39,840 nucleotides of DNA from Candidatus Thioglobus sp. (GCF_029243085.1 NZ_JAQWSS010000115.1:1-39840), one strand, 5' to 3'. Shown: positions 1 through 8,632, numbered from the stretch's first letter. Made by a program: numbers and translations. The notes: generated from the letters alone by a model not told the origin.

Positions 1-389
1 CGCTTATTGGCCTCAACAGTTGAATACATGCATAGTCTAGAATTGCTTTCTATATTGTCAATACCATAAGCTTGAGAAAATTTTTTCGCAACATACAAAT
101 CTTCCATAAGCATTTGTCCAGATAAATATAAAGCAATCTGAGTTTTTTCAACTAATTGAAAATTTTTTACAATTTTATCAATAGTTTTATTCCAAGAGCC
201 AATTGAAGGCTCCAACAATCTATCATTGTCTGTACCAACGGTTTCTAGCAAAGTTTGACCTTTGATACACAGCATGCCCTGGTTAACTGGAGAATCTTTA
301 TCGCCAATTAATTTCAATAAAGAGCCGCTGCGGCTAATTTCAATCCCGCACCCAACACCGCAATATGGACAAGTCGTTTTAAAGCTCAT
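1..389 (-). CDS. nasA: Assimilatory nitrate reductase catalytic subunit, N-terminal part
   Basis: This gene is not in the ORF track because it is cut by the window edge. Translation from the ATG at 389 begins MSFKTTCPYCGVGCGIEI, and about 129 residues are visible. The Cys pattern C-x2-C-x3-C near the start, followed by a fourth Cys in GMLCIKGQ, is the [4Fe-4S] ligand set of molybdopterin oxidoreductases. The segment NSRLCMYSTVEANK resembles the NasA/NapA group. The family reduces nitrate to nitrite in the cytoplasm using bis-MGD. The start codon directly abuts the stop of the kinase gene with no clear Shine-Dalgarno, which suggests translational coupling. NasA is favoured over NapA because of the nirB/narK context and the absence of a Tat signal. 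The C-terminal part, including any BFD domain, lies outside the window. Confidence 0.88.
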   Translation of the reverse strand, partial: MSFKTTCPYCGVGCGIEISRSGSLLKLIGDKDSPVNQGMLCIKGQTLLETVGTDNDRLLEPSIGSWNKTIDKIVKNFQLVEKTQIALYLSGQMLMEDLYVAKKFSQAYGIDNIESNSRLCMYSTVEANK

Positions 390-2087
390 TTAAACAATTA
401 GTAGTAGTAGTAAAATAAAATTAATGATAAACAATAAGGCGATATACAATCGATACCTATTTAAGTGTGACGATGGCTCTATACTCTTTGCAATCTTTAA
501 AAAATTTGAATTCGGATGTTCCAAATCATACAAAAATTCACTTAAAACCTCATAACGTAAATTTTTATCTAAATGGCAAGCTTTTCGAATAGCGCCATCA
601 ATCCAAAGTGGTAAATTTGGATTATACCCAATTGCCGAATCATAAGTTAATTTAGATAATTTCTTGGTGTTTATATTCTTATCTAATTTATCTTGATATG
701 GCAGAACCGAAGTAAACATTTCATAAACAATTGCACCTAAACTAAATTGATCTGAAGCTTGAGAAACTCGCTCTTCTAAAATAACTTCTGGTGCAGTATA
801 GCCCTGTGTACCTTGATTTCCAAGTAATACTATCGGGTTGTTTAATTCTGCAACGCCAGCTATACGTGTCGAACCAAAATCAATTAATTTGATTTGCCCC
901 ATTTTATCAATCATAATGTTTTCTGGTTTTAGATCACAATGTAGCATTTCTTGTCGATGAAACGCTCTTAAACCCTTAATGATCTGCTTAACAAAACTAA
1001 CAACGGTTTTAGGATCGGGCTGCTTGTTTTCATCCATCCATTGTCGTAATGTCTGACCTTCAATATATTCCATCGCATATGCTAAAAATACTGGTTTTTC
1101 ATTATTAGTATAAATTTTAACCACATGAGGACTTTGCACTCTTTGTCCAGCCCATTGTTCATACATAAAATGCTTAAGATATTGCGGATCATCTTCGAAA
1201 TTAACTGATGGCGTCTTTAATGCAACTTTTAGACCTGATTCTATATCCTTTGCTAGATACAATTGCATCTTGGAGCTTGAAGAATGTAAAGAGCTAATTT
1301 CAAAACCGTTAAGCTTCATTCCTTTAGTTAAATCTGGTGGCACAGGTCGTTGTGTTAGCTCATCAAACTCCTCGTCCATTTTTTTTTCGGGTAATTCTTT
1401 AATGTTTACAATTGCAGCTGTAATATTATCTAAACTGCCTGAATTCAATGCCCGATTCACCAGGTCTTTCGAATTTGAATCGTGATTCATAAGGATTTCC
1501 AACAGTGCATTATCTAAATAATCATGCACACCATCAGTTGTCATTAGTAGCTTATCACCCACTTTAACATCTAGGGTTTGATAATCAACATTTACCTTTA
1601 AGTCAAACCCCATCGCACGTGACAAATAAGCTTTTTCTTTATTGATGTTGATAACGTGATCTTTTGTTAATTGGGTTAGCACACCCGTACGATAACGATA
1701 TACTCGTGAGTCTCCTACATGAAAAATATGAGCAGTATTAGATTTAACAATTACTGTACTCAAAGTCGATAACATTGAAGAAACTTCGTTGTCACGCATT
1801 GATTGGGAAAACAACCAATTGTTTAATGCTGAGATAACTTTGGTCGCTGAATGCTCTACACTCCAAGAGTCAGGAGTTGAATAATAATCGCTTAAGAAAC
1901 TATTCACACAACAGCTACTCGCCTCTGAGGCTCTTTCACAAGCACTAACACCATCAGAAATTACAGCAGAGACTCCTTTATATTCAATCGCTTGCTGATC
2001 AGGAATATGATATGCGCAAGCATCTTGATTTTCAGACTTTACACCAGGAATTGAATGCAAATCAACATTGATTTTAAGCTTCTTCAT
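390..2087 (-). CDS. Bifunctional PP2C-type phosphatase / Ser-Thr protein kinase
   Basis: The 565-residue protein fuses two signalling domains. Residues about 5-230 carry PP2C metal-site motifs: ENQD (19-22), SDG (44-46), HVGDSR (123-128), TTDGVHD (183-189) and DN (220-221). Residues about 260-530 form a kinase with VALK (Lys291), HCDLKPEN (383-390), DFG (403-405) and APE (432-434). The nucleotide loop at 264-275 is Ser-rich and lacks the usual GxGxxG. A single hydrophobic helix (about 547-565) ends the protein, so it probably sits on the inner membrane facing the cytoplasm. A similar fusion lies in the assimilatory nitrate cluster of Pseudomonas, which supports a role tied to nitrate uptake or reduction. 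Its substrate is unknown. It lies 6 bases after narK and abuts nasA. Confidence 0.9.
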   Translation of the reverse strand: MKKLKINVDLHSIPGVKSENQDACAYHIPDQQAIEYKGVSAVISDGVSACERASEASSCCVNSFLSDYYSTPDSWSVEHSATKVISALNNWLFSQSMRDNEVSSMLSTLSTVIVKSNTAHIFHVGDSRVYRYRTGVLTQLTKDHVININKEKAYLSRAMGFDLKVNVDYQTLDVKVGDKLLMTTDGVHDYLDNALLEILMNHDSNSKDLVNRALNSGSLDNITAAIVNIKELPEKKMDEEFDELTQRPVPPDLTKGMKLNGFEISSLHSSSSKMQLYLAKDIESGLKVALKTPSVNFEDDPQYLKHFMYEQWAGQRVQSPHVVKIYTNNEKPVFLAYAMEYIEGQTLRQWMDENKQPDPKTVVSFVKQIIKGLRAFHRQEMLHCDLKPENIMIDKMGQIKLIDFGSTRIAGVAELNNPIVLLGNQGTQGYTAPEVILEERVSQASDQFSLGAIVYEMFTSVLPYQDKLDKNINTKKLSKLTYDSAIGYNPNLPLWIDGAIRKACHLDKNLRYEVLSEFLYDLEHPNSNFLKIAKSIEPSSHLNRYRLYIALLFIINFILLLLLIV

Positions 2088-2093
2088 CTCTAA

Positions 2094-3563
2094 TTAATTT
2101 ACTTTAATAATCTCAACTGTACCGTCATCCAATATTTCAGTCATTTGACCCTTAGGCTCATCCAAAAACAATACGATTAGCGATAAGACAATTAAAGCCA
2201 TAATCCCAATTAACATAAAGAAATCATCATATTCTACCAAAGAATTTACCGTTAGAAACATTACTGAACCAGCGGCGCCAAACGCTCCAACCATACCAGC
2301 AATTTGTCCTGTCAAACGTCGTTGTATTAATGGAACCATGGCAAAAATTGCACCTGATCCTGCTTGTGAAAAGATTCCACCTAAAATTGTTAGACCAACA
2401 ACCCACCCAATATGCCAGGTATCTTTATCAATATTTCCCAGCGCTATAAAACTAATCGAAAGTCCAAAAAAAGCAATCACTAAAGAAAGTTTTCTGCCAA
2501 TTCTGTCACTAATCCAACCGCCGCCTGGTCGTGCTACTAAATTAATAAATGGATATGCGCCTGCTAGTAATGCAGCAGTAACTTTTGGCAGGTCAAACCA
2601 GTCAACATAAAACATCGCCAGAATAGAGACCACGGCTAACTCAGTGCCAAAAGTAACAAAATAAGCCCAATCTAGAATGACAACTTGTTTGAAATTGTAC
2701 CGACTTTGCTTTGGTATTGTATTTTTAACTATCTCTGAATTTACTTGCCAGATTTTAACTAGTTGAGCCATGAATACTAACATTAAGATTGTATAAACTA
2801 TCCAGGCTGTTTCTAGTGAAATCATGTTGGCCATAGCAGGGGATAATTTCCATGTTAACAATGCCAAGGCTAAATAAAGAGGTATATTCATCAGAATGTA
2901 CATAACCAAGTCTCTTAAACTAGAAACTTCCATAGCGCCCGACTTTTTCGGTTTAAAGTAAGTTGACCCTTTTGGCGTATTAGTCACATTAAAATAATAG
3001 AATACGCCATAGATTATTGCAGCAACACTTGCGATTGTGATGGCAAATCTCCATCCATCTATATCTCCAAAGCTTGCGGCAACAAATGGCAAAGTGAACA
3101 TTGCACCCGCTGAACCAAAATTACCCCATCCGCCATATATACCTTGCGCCGTACCAGTTTGCTTTGCCGGAAACCATTCGGAAATCATACGAATACCGAC
3201 AACAAAACCAGCGCCAATAAATCCTGAAAAGAATCTCATTAACGCTAGCTTATCATAATCCTGCATCCAGCTAAAAGATATAGAGATAAGGCCACCTAAT
3301 ATCAAAATCGATGAAAACATGATTTTAGGCCCTAATTTATCAACAAGCATTCCTACTACAACTCTTGCAGGAATTGTTAATGCAACATTTAATATTAAAA
3401 GAACTTTTGCCTGTTGATCGCTTAACTCTAAAGCTTCTTGGATAAATGGCATCATTGGTCCTATGCCCAACCAAACCACAAAAGTCATAAAAAATGCAAA
3501 CCATGTCAGATGAAGAATTTTATATTTACCTCTAAATGATAGTATGTTTAATTTATCTTTCAT
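2094..3563 (-). CDS. narK: NarK-type nitrate/nitrite MFS transporter
   Basis: The 489-residue major-facilitator protein has about 12 hydrophobic segments spread through its length. It carries NarK/NrtP-family signatures: RMISEWFPAKQTGTAQG and GGWGNFGSAG in the first half, and ARPGGGWISDRIGRK after the central loop. It should move nitrate in, or exchange nitrate for nitrite, across the inner membrane. It lies 14 bases after nirB and 6 bases before the kinase/phosphatase gene, so all are probably one transcript. With nasA and nirB next to it, assimilation of nitrate to ammonium is the likely job. Whether it is a proton symporter or an exchanger cannot be told from the sequence. Confidence 0.92.
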   Translation of the reverse strand: MKDKLNILSFRGKYKILHLTWFAFFMTFVVWLGIGPMMPFIQEALELSDQQAKVLLILNVALTIPARVVVGMLVDKLGPKIMFSSILILGGLISISFSWMQDYDKLALMRFFSGFIGAGFVVGIRMISEWFPAKQTGTAQGIYGGWGNFGSAGAMFTLPFVAASFGDIDGWRFAITIASVAAIIYGVFYYFNVTNTPKGSTYFKPKKSGAMEVSSLRDLVMYILMNIPLYLALALLTWKLSPAMANMISLETAWIVYTILMLVFMAQLVKIWQVNSEIVKNTIPKQSRYNFKQVVILDWAYFVTFGTELAVVSILAMFYVDWFDLPKVTAALLAGAYPFINLVARPGGGWISDRIGRKLSLVIAFFGLSISFIALGNIDKDTWHIGWVVGLTILGGIFSQAGSGAIFAMVPLIQRRLTGQIAGMVGAFGAAGSVMFLTVNSLVEYDDFFMLIGIMALIVLSLIVLFLDEPKGQMTEILDDGTVEIIKVN

Positions 3564-3577
3564 TGTTACTGCCTAGA

Positions 3578-5962
3578 CTAAGCCGACTTATCACTTCTGT
3601 GATCTACTGTCACCCACGGATTTTTAATCGTCTTAGGTAATTGATCTGCCCATTTTTTGATTTTATCCGGTGTGTCTAATTTTGATTGGATGTATTCCAA
3701 GCCAACACGCTCTTCAAAATGCATTACGCGCTCAAGGTAATTTGCTTCAACACGATACAACTGCACAAAAGCCTTTAAATACTCAACTACATCGGTTTCT
3801 GACTCGAAGAATCGGTCCTTCAAACACGCCTTTGTACGAATACCACAAGCACCTGCCACATGAATTTCATAGCCTTTTTCTGTACAAATAACGCCAAAAT
3901 CTTTAATGGTTGCTTCGGCACAATTACGAGGACAGCCACTCACACCCATCTTAAATTTATGTGGCATAAAGTGCGACCAAACCGCATCTTCCATCTTCAC
4001 CGATAAACCCATAGAATCCTGTGTACCCATCATACAATGCTCGGTACCCACACAAGATTTACAAGTTCTCGTCGCCTTTCCGTATGCGTAACCAGATTCC
4101 ATTCCTGCATCAGCAATCTCTTCCCACATATCGTTCAAATTCTCTTTTGGAATGCCTAATAAATCAATACGTTGTCCACCCGTCACTTTTACCGTCGGCA
4201 CTTCATACTTAACTGCAATTTCAGCTAATGACTTAAGCTCTGCAGGGGTTGTTAAACCACCCTGCATTTGCGGCACAATTGAATAAGTACCATCACGTTG
4301 CTTGTTTGCATGCATCATTTCGTTATGCGGTCGCTCTACATCATTATGCTCATACTCATCATTAAATTGTGAAGATAAATAGTAGTTAATTGCCGCACCA
4401 CAAGCTTCACAAGAGCCATTAAAACCCATTTCAGAACGAACTTCATCGATGGTTTTTACACAGTCTAACGCCCTGATATATTCACGTACCTCCTCTGTTG
4501 AATACTTGCTACAATCGCATAGTGTCTCTTTAGCAACTAATTCTGCACCTGAAACAAAGCTAAATATTTGCTTTGCCACTGATCCACACCCGCCACAACC
4601 TGTTGCACAACCTGTCTCTTCTTGCATTGCTTCGAAAGTATCACAGCCGCCTGAAACTGCACTAACAATGTCACCCTTGGTAACGCCCATGCAGCCACAA
4701 ACCTGTTCATCGTCTGCCATTTTTTCGACGCCTGAAGCTCCTGCACTTGCCTCATCAATACCAATATCACCAAACAGTAAAGTTTTTCGCATATCGGTGA
4801 TATCTGTTTCATTTTTAATTAAATCAAAATAAAACAACCCATCAGTCGAATCACCGAATAAAACAGCGCCCACTAATTTATTATCTCTAATTGATAGACG
4901 TTTCCTAGTGTTAAGAGCATGATCCTTAGAACACATGACCTCATCATCTGGATTGTCAAATTCTCCCGCTGAAAAAACATCAACGCCTGATATTTTTAAC
5001 TTAGTAGATAAATCTGATCCAGTGTACATATGATGATTTACCTCGCACACTTGCTCTGCGCAAACACGCGCCTGCTCAAATAATGGCGCAACCAAACCAT
5101 AAGTTGTGCCACGATGCCTAATGCATTCACCCACTGAATAAATAGTAGGATCAGAAGTCATCATCGTGTCAGTCACCACAATTCCTCGATCAGCATGCAA
5201 GCCAATTTCATGAGCTAAGGCATCATTTGGAATAATGCCAACAGACATAACCACCATGTCGGCTGCCATAGTACTTCCATCCTCAAATTCAAGCGACTCA
5301 ACTTTATTACTACCAACAATTTTGGTAGTAATTGCATCCAGTTTGAATTTAATATCCTTTTGCTCTAGCACTTTTTGCAGTAATCCGCCAGATGATGAAT
5401 CTAGCTGCATATTCATAATTGAACTCATATTGCCAATAACAGTAACATCAAACCCAAGTTCATTTAAGCCGTTTGCTGCTTCAAGGCCTAATAATCCAGT
5501 GCCAATCACGGCAACCTTCTTACCTTTGCCAGCTTCTGATTTCATATATTCAACATCATAAATATCTCTGAACGAAACCACACCCTCCAATTCGTTACCC
5601 GGCAGTGGCAAAATAAACGGAGTTGAGCCTGTGCACAATACAAGTCGATCATAATTCAATGATCCGACATTACCCTTGTCATCCGTTAAAGTCACATTTT
5701 TACCTTTACGATCAACCGTATTTACAATATGACCAGGCTTGAATACAATATTATTCTGTGCAAAATATTTGTGATCATGAGTTTGTATTTCTTCAAAAGT
5801 TTTCTCACCTGCTAAAACTGGCGATAGCATAATTCTATTGTAAGGAAGTACAGCCTCCTCTCCTACAACTGTAATGTGATACTTTAATGGATCAATCTTT
5901 AAAACCTCGTCCACCACCTTCATTGCACTCATTCCAGATCCAACTATTACCAAATTTTTCAT
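3578..5962 (-). CDS. nirB: NAD(P)H nitrite reductase, large subunit
   Basis: The 794-residue protein should reduce nitrite to ammonium in the cytoplasm with siroheme and iron-sulfur clusters. It begins with an FAD-binding GSGMSAMK motif. A second Rossmann motif, VIGTGLLGLEA, lies near 152-162. Two BFD-like [2Fe-2S] regions follow, at about 422-459 (CGCMGVTKGDIVSAV and CATGCGGC) and 482-521. Siroheme/[4Fe-4S] ligands are visible as CVGTEHC (637-643) and CPRNC (677-681), matching the NirB spacing. It is the first gene of the minus-strand operon, with a plausible ribosome site AAAGG about 8 bases before the ATG. The small subunit gene nirD is not next to it, which is unlike many nirBD operons. 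Length is slightly below the E. coli protein. Confidence 0.95.
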   Translation of the reverse strand: MKNLVIVGSGMSAMKVVDEVLKIDPLKYHITVVGEEAVLPYNRIMLSPVLAGEKTFEEIQTHDHKYFAQNNIVFKPGHIVNTVDRKGKNVTLTDDKGNVGSLNYDRLVLCTGSTPFILPLPGNELEGVVSFRDIYDVEYMKSEAGKGKKVAVIGTGLLGLEAANGLNELGFDVTVIGNMSSIMNMQLDSSSGGLLQKVLEQKDIKFKLDAITTKIVGSNKVESLEFEDGSTMAADMVVMSVGIIPNDALAHEIGLHADRGIVVTDTMMTSDPTIYSVGECIRHRGTTYGLVAPLFEQARVCAEQVCEVNHHMYTGSDLSTKLKISGVDVFSAGEFDNPDDEVMCSKDHALNTRKRLSIRDNKLVGAVLFGDSTDGLFYFDLIKNETDITDMRKTLLFGDIGIDEASAGASGVEKMADDEQVCGCMGVTKGDIVSAVSGGCDTFEAMQEETGCATGCGGCGSVAKQIFSFVSGAELVAKETLCDCSKYSTEEVREYIRALDCVKTIDEVRSEMGFNGSCEACGAAINYYLSSQFNDEYEHNDVERPHNEMMHANKQRDGTYSIVPQMQGGLTTPAELKSLAEIAVKYEVPTVKVTGGQRIDLLGIPKENLNDMWEEIADAGMESGYAYGKATRTCKSCVGTEHCMMGTQDSMGLSVKMEDAVWSHFMPHKFKMGVSGCPRNCAEATIKDFGVICTEKGYEIHVAGACGIRTKACLKDRFFESETDVVEYLKAFVQLYRVEANYLERVMHFEERVGLEYIQSKLDTPDKIKKWADQLPKTIKNPWVTVDHRSDKSA

Positions 5963-6004
5963 TTTTTCTACCTTTGTTATTCGAGACTAGAGTTATTCTT
6001 AGCC

Positions 6005-6058
6005 AAAAAAAAGCCAGACATTAGGCAAGCAATTCAATGCATGCCCAATGTCTGGCTT
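6005..6058 (-). terminator. Leader terminator 2 of the nir-nas operon
   Basis: On the minus strand AAGCCAGACATT (6058-6047) pairs with AATGTCTGGCTT, and an inner GGC/GCC extends the stem. Eight T residues follow. It lies 42 bases upstream of the nirB start codon, after the second hexaloop pair. It is a strong intrinsic terminator that any transcript reaching nirB must pass. Confidence 0.82.
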
Positions 6059-6095
6059 CAATACCTTGTATGGCCTATCCATCTTTGAATTGGCC
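6054..6095 (-). promoter_or_regulatory. Second ANTAR-like hexaloop pair (module 2) in the nirB leader
   Basis: Directly after the T-run of terminator 1 comes hairpin P1' (6095-6072). Its outer GGCC/GGCC and inner ATTC/GGAT arms are separated by one mismatch, and it carries the hexaloop AAAGAT, again A1 and G4. Six bases later, GGT-ATTGAA-GCC (6065-6054) can form a small hairpin whose six-base loop also has A1 and G4. Its 3' arm lies inside the 5' arm of terminator 2. The P1' hairpin is convincing. The second one has only three pairs and is speculative. The layout repeats module 1, which suggests two attenuators in series. Confidence 0.5.
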
Positions 6096-6146
6096 AAAAA
6101 AAAATGTTTACTTATTTTTTCTATTTAAGAAAGAACAAGTAAACAT
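6096..6146 (-). terminator. Leader terminator 1 of the nir-nas operon
   Basis: ATGTTTACTT (6146-6137) pairs perfectly with AAGTAAACAT (6113-6104). A run of nine T residues (6104-6096) follows on the minus strand. The 5' arm overlaps the second hexaloop hairpin, which makes this a conditional terminator and not the end of an upstream gene; no minus-strand gene ends here. Confidence 0.72.
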
Positions 6147-6177
6147 CTGTGTCTGTTGTTAACCATCGTTGGATAAC
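6096..6177 (-). promoter_or_regulatory. ANTAR-type antiterminator/attenuator module 1 in the nirB leader
   Basis: Read as RNA, the leader starts with hairpin P1 (6177-6158), GTTATCC-AACGAT-GGTTAAC. Its six-base loop has A at position 1 and G at position 4. Three bases later, hairpin P2 (6154-6141), AGAC-ACAGAT-GTTT, has another A1/G4 hexaloop. The 3' arm of P2 is shared with the 5' arm of an intrinsic terminator, so P2 and the terminator exclude each other. Two such hexaloops form the published ANTAR-protein target (NasR/NasT/EutV class). I infer that a NasT-like protein stabilises P1-P2 and lets transcription continue when nitrate is present. No nasT or nasR gene is in the window. The P2 stem is short and includes one G-U pair. 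Confidence 0.68.
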
Positions 6178-6186
6178 TATAAATTT

Positions 6187-6217
6187 ATTATATACTAGAT
6201 AAAGTATGCAATATCAA
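6187..6217 (-). promoter_or_regulatory. Probable sigma-70 promoter of the nirB-narK-kinase-nasA operon
   Basis: On the minus strand TTGATA (6217-6212) and TATAAT (6192-6187) are separated by 19 bases, which is slightly long. Initiation about seven bases later would fall near 6180, just before the first leader hairpin, as expected for a leader that starts with an antiterminator element. A short inverted repeat, ATACT/AGTAT (6192-6207), lies in the spacer and overlaps the edge of the -10 box; it could be an operator. No GG-N10-GC sigma-54 pattern is seen. Confidence 0.5.
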
Positions 6218-6247
6218 TTTATCCTAATATTTTGGTAAAATTTAAAT

Positions 6248-6697
6248 ATGGATAAAATTGTCATTCAAGAACAGGATTTTGACTTAACCACTGAGGTTGG
6301 TTTAGCTCGTAACAATATTAACAATATTGGTGCCGTGGTCAGTTTTGTAGGGACGGTTCGTGACTTAGACGAAGAGTCTATCACTAAAATGACACTTGAG
6401 TACTATCCAGAAATGACTGAAAAAACCCTGATCTCAATTGCTAATCAAGCTCACGATCGTTGGAAGTTAGGAAATATAACCATCATTCATCGTGTTGGTG
6501 AACTTAAAGTTAATGATCAAATTGTATTAGTGATTACCACTAGTAAGCATAGAAAATCAGCCTTCGAATCCTGTGAATTTATCATGGATTATCTTAAAAC
6601 TCAAGCGCCTTTTTGGAAAAAAGAACATACTCAAAATTCTAGTCAATGGGTTCAGTCTAAAACAATAGACAAAGATCAAAGTAGCAGTTGGGATTAA
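6248..6697 (+). CDS. moaE: Molybdopterin synthase catalytic (large) subunit MoaE
   Basis: The 149-residue protein shows the MoaE signature GAVVSFVGTVRD, followed by LEYYPEMTEK, IIHRVGELKVND and the C-terminal substrate-site region PFWKKE. With MoaD it inserts two sulfurs into precursor Z (cPMP) to make molybdopterin in the cytoplasm. It is divergent from the nir-nas operon and shares its upstream region, which fits a supply role for the molybdenum nitrate reductase. Its stop overlaps the convergent mobA stop by four bases. It is separated from moaD, which lies in the next moa cluster. No clear Shine-Dalgarno precedes the ATG. Confidence 0.95.
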   Translation: MDKIVIQEQDFDLTTEVGLARNNINNIGAVVSFVGTVRDLDEESITKMTLEYYPEMTEKTLISIANQAHDRWKLGNITIIHRVGELKVNDQIVLVITTSKHRKSAFESCEFIMDYLKTQAPFWKKEHTQNSSQWVQSKTIDKDQSSSWD

Positions 6698-7269
6698 ACT
6701 CTCTTGAAATCTTGAGGACTATTTAAATTAACAAATGCCTGTGGTTGATCCGAGCAGTCCACTCTTTGAAAGTTATTCTGTTCAATCCATAGTCCCAATT
6801 TTCGCTCACCAGAATCCAAAAATTCCAATAAATCGTACTTTAGATTGGTTTTTATTAGCATGAAAGTTGGGTGTATGCGTGTGCCATCATCAGCCACGCA
6901 GATGTCTGCATCCTTATCTGACATACACTGAATTAATCTATCGATAACTACTTCATTAATTAATGGACTATCACACGGCAGTACTAGCAAGTACGGTGTA
7001 CTTGCCACTGATATTGCTTTAGAAATACCTGCTAATGGCCCTTGAAAATCAATCAAATCATCTTTAATAACCTCGCCATATTGTTTGTATTTTTCAATAT
7101 TACGGTTGGCGCTAATCAATAATCGACCTGCCTTGACATTAACAATATTGACCGCATACTCAATTAATGGTTTATCGTTTAACAAGATCAAGCCCTTGTC
7201 GTTACCTTGCATTCGGCTCGATCGACCTCCTGAAAGAATAACGGTAGTAATGTTGTTTTTAACAATCAT
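6694..7269 (-). CDS. mobA: Molybdenum cofactor guanylyltransferase MobA
   Basis: The 191-residue protein starts with the nucleotidyltransferase loop VILSGGRSSRMQGNDKG near residues 11-27. LVLPCDSPL follows around residue 95, the metal/GTP-binding acidic site of MobA. The family links GMP to molybdopterin, making the MGD form used by NasA-class nitrate reductases. It is a single minus-strand gene, convergent with moaE and divergent from moeA, with a 97-base gap (7270-7366) that must hold promoters for both mobA and moeA. Length is close to the E. coli enzyme. Confidence 0.95.
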   Translation of the reverse strand: MIVKNNITTVILSGGRSSRMQGNDKGLILLNDKPLIEYAVNIVNVKAGRLLISANRNIEKYKQYGEVIKDDLIDFQGPLAGISKAISVASTPYLLVLPCDSPLINEVVIDRLIQCMSDKDADICVADDGTRIHPTFMLIKTNLKYDLLEFLDSGERKLGLWIEQNNFQRVDCSDQPQAFVNLNSPQDFKRV

Positions 7270-7366
7270 AAGTCTTGAATGCTTATCATTTATTGTTGAC
7301 AGTCATATATGTTTATATTAGTGTTCTATGATACAATTAAATCAGTTAGTGTAAATTACAATTATC

Positions 7367-8632
7367 ATGAACAAACAGAAAATTGATTGCGGTTGCGATC
7401 AAGTACAACAGCCTTTATTAGCAATGGATAAAGCATTAAATATTTTACTAGATGCTGCAACAATCAATACTAACACGCATTGTACTTCACTTGACGATTC
7501 TCTATATCAGGTACTAGCAGAGGATATTTGTTCAACGATCAATGTTCCCGATTTTGACAACTCTGCCATGGATGGTTATGCCATTAATCTTAAAAAAGAT
7601 CAAATCAATACACCAGGCATATTAGAGTTTCAAGTTACTGACCGAATTCCTGCAGGCAATATCGGCAATGAATTAAAGCCAGGTCATGCAGCTAGAATTT
7701 TTACAGGCGCTCCTGTACCTAAGGGCGCTAACACTGTTGTCATGCAAGAAGAATGCGAACCCTCTAAAGAGGGCAATAGTATCGAAACCTGGCGTCCATT
7801 ATCACTAAATGAAAATATTCGACCATTGGGCAATGATATTCAAATAGGCGATGTAATTTTACCTGCTGGGTTACAACTCAAGCCACAAGACATTGGTCTG
7901 GCAGCTTCAGTTGGTGTGGCCAAACTAAAAGTTATTAAAAAGTTAAGGGTTGGTGTTTTTTTTACTGGAAACGAATTGGTTGAGCCTGGCAATATATTAA
8001 AGAATGGACAAATTTTTAATTCTAATAGATACGCACTTGTCCCTCTACTTAAACAACTAAATTGTGAAGTGATAAATCTTGGAAATATTCAAGATGATTT
8101 AAACTCAACTTGCAAAGCCTTGGAAACTCTAGCAATTGATTGCAACTTAATTATGACTACTGGCGGTGTATCAGTTGGCGAAGAAGATCATGTTAAATCT
8201 GCACTAGAAAAGTTGGGTAAACTCTCTCTATGGCGTATTAAAATGAAGCCGGGAAAGCCTCTAGCTTTTGGCCATATTGGTAAGGCAGCTTTTATTGGAT
8301 TACCTGGAAATCCGGTATCAGCCATAGTGACATTCTGTCTATTTGCACGACCTTATATCAAAAAAATGCAAGGCATTAGCAATTATAAAAATCAACCCGT
8401 TCAGGTGCAATGTAATTTTGATTGGCGTAGACCAAGACCACGCCGGGAGTTCGTCAGAGTAAAATTAGACCATTCAACAATTCCTGCTTCAGCCAACCTT
8501 TATCCAAAACAAGGTTCAGATGTTTTAAGTTCTATAGTTTGGGCTGATGGCTTAATAGAAATACCAGAAAACAGCACCTTCTCTCAGGGAGAGGTGCTAA
8601 ATTATTATTCATTAACTGAGCTGACTCAATGA
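7367..8632 (+). CDS. moeA: Molybdopterin molybdenumtransferase MoeA
   Basis: The 421-residue protein matches MoeA in length and motifs: [14 protein letters not shown] near the N-terminus, [20 protein letters not shown] in the middle, and the MPT-binding [14 protein letters not shown] and GLPGNPVSA in the C-terminal half. It inserts molybdate into adenylylated molybdopterin. The N-terminus has a small Cys cluster (CGCD) of unknown use. It is the first gene of a tight run with moaC, moaA, moaD and mog, and its stop overlaps the moaC start in ATGA. The upstream region is AT-rich, but I find no convincing -35/-10 pair with proper spacing. Confidence 0.95.
   Translation: MNKQKIDCGCDQVQQPLLAMDKALNILLDAATINTNTHCTSLDDSLYQVLAEDICSTINVPDFDNSAMDGYAINLKKDQINTPGILEFQVTDRIPAGNIGNELKPGHAARIFTGAPVPKGANTVVMQEECEPSKEGNSIETWRPLSLNENIRPLGNDIQIGDVILPAGLQLKPQDIGLAASVGVAKLKVIKKLRVGVFFTGNELVEPGNILKNGQIFNSNRYALVPLLKQLNCEVINLGNIQDDLNSTCKALETLAIDCNLIMTTGGVSVGEEDHVKSALEKLGKLSLWRIKMKPGKPLAFGHIGKAAFIGLPGNPVSAIVTFCLFARPYIKKMQGISNYKNQPVQVQCNFDWRRPRPRREFVRVKLDHSTIPASANLYPKQGSDVLSSIVWADGLIEIPENSTFSQGEVLNYYSLTELTQ

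Noticed and set aside
4449-4832. 127-residue plus-strand ORF opposite nirB
   Set aside because: It lies fully inside the strongly supported nirB frame, has no ribosome site and shows no recognisable motif; a shadow ORF.
6207-6240. Sigma-54 promoter for the nitrate operon
   Set aside because: GG and GC around GGATAAATTGATATTGC are 13 bases apart instead of 10, so the -24/-12 pattern is not met.
7296-7324. TTGACA at 7296 as part of a moeA promoter
   Set aside because: No -10 hexamer lies at 16-18 bases; candidates are at 12 or 25.
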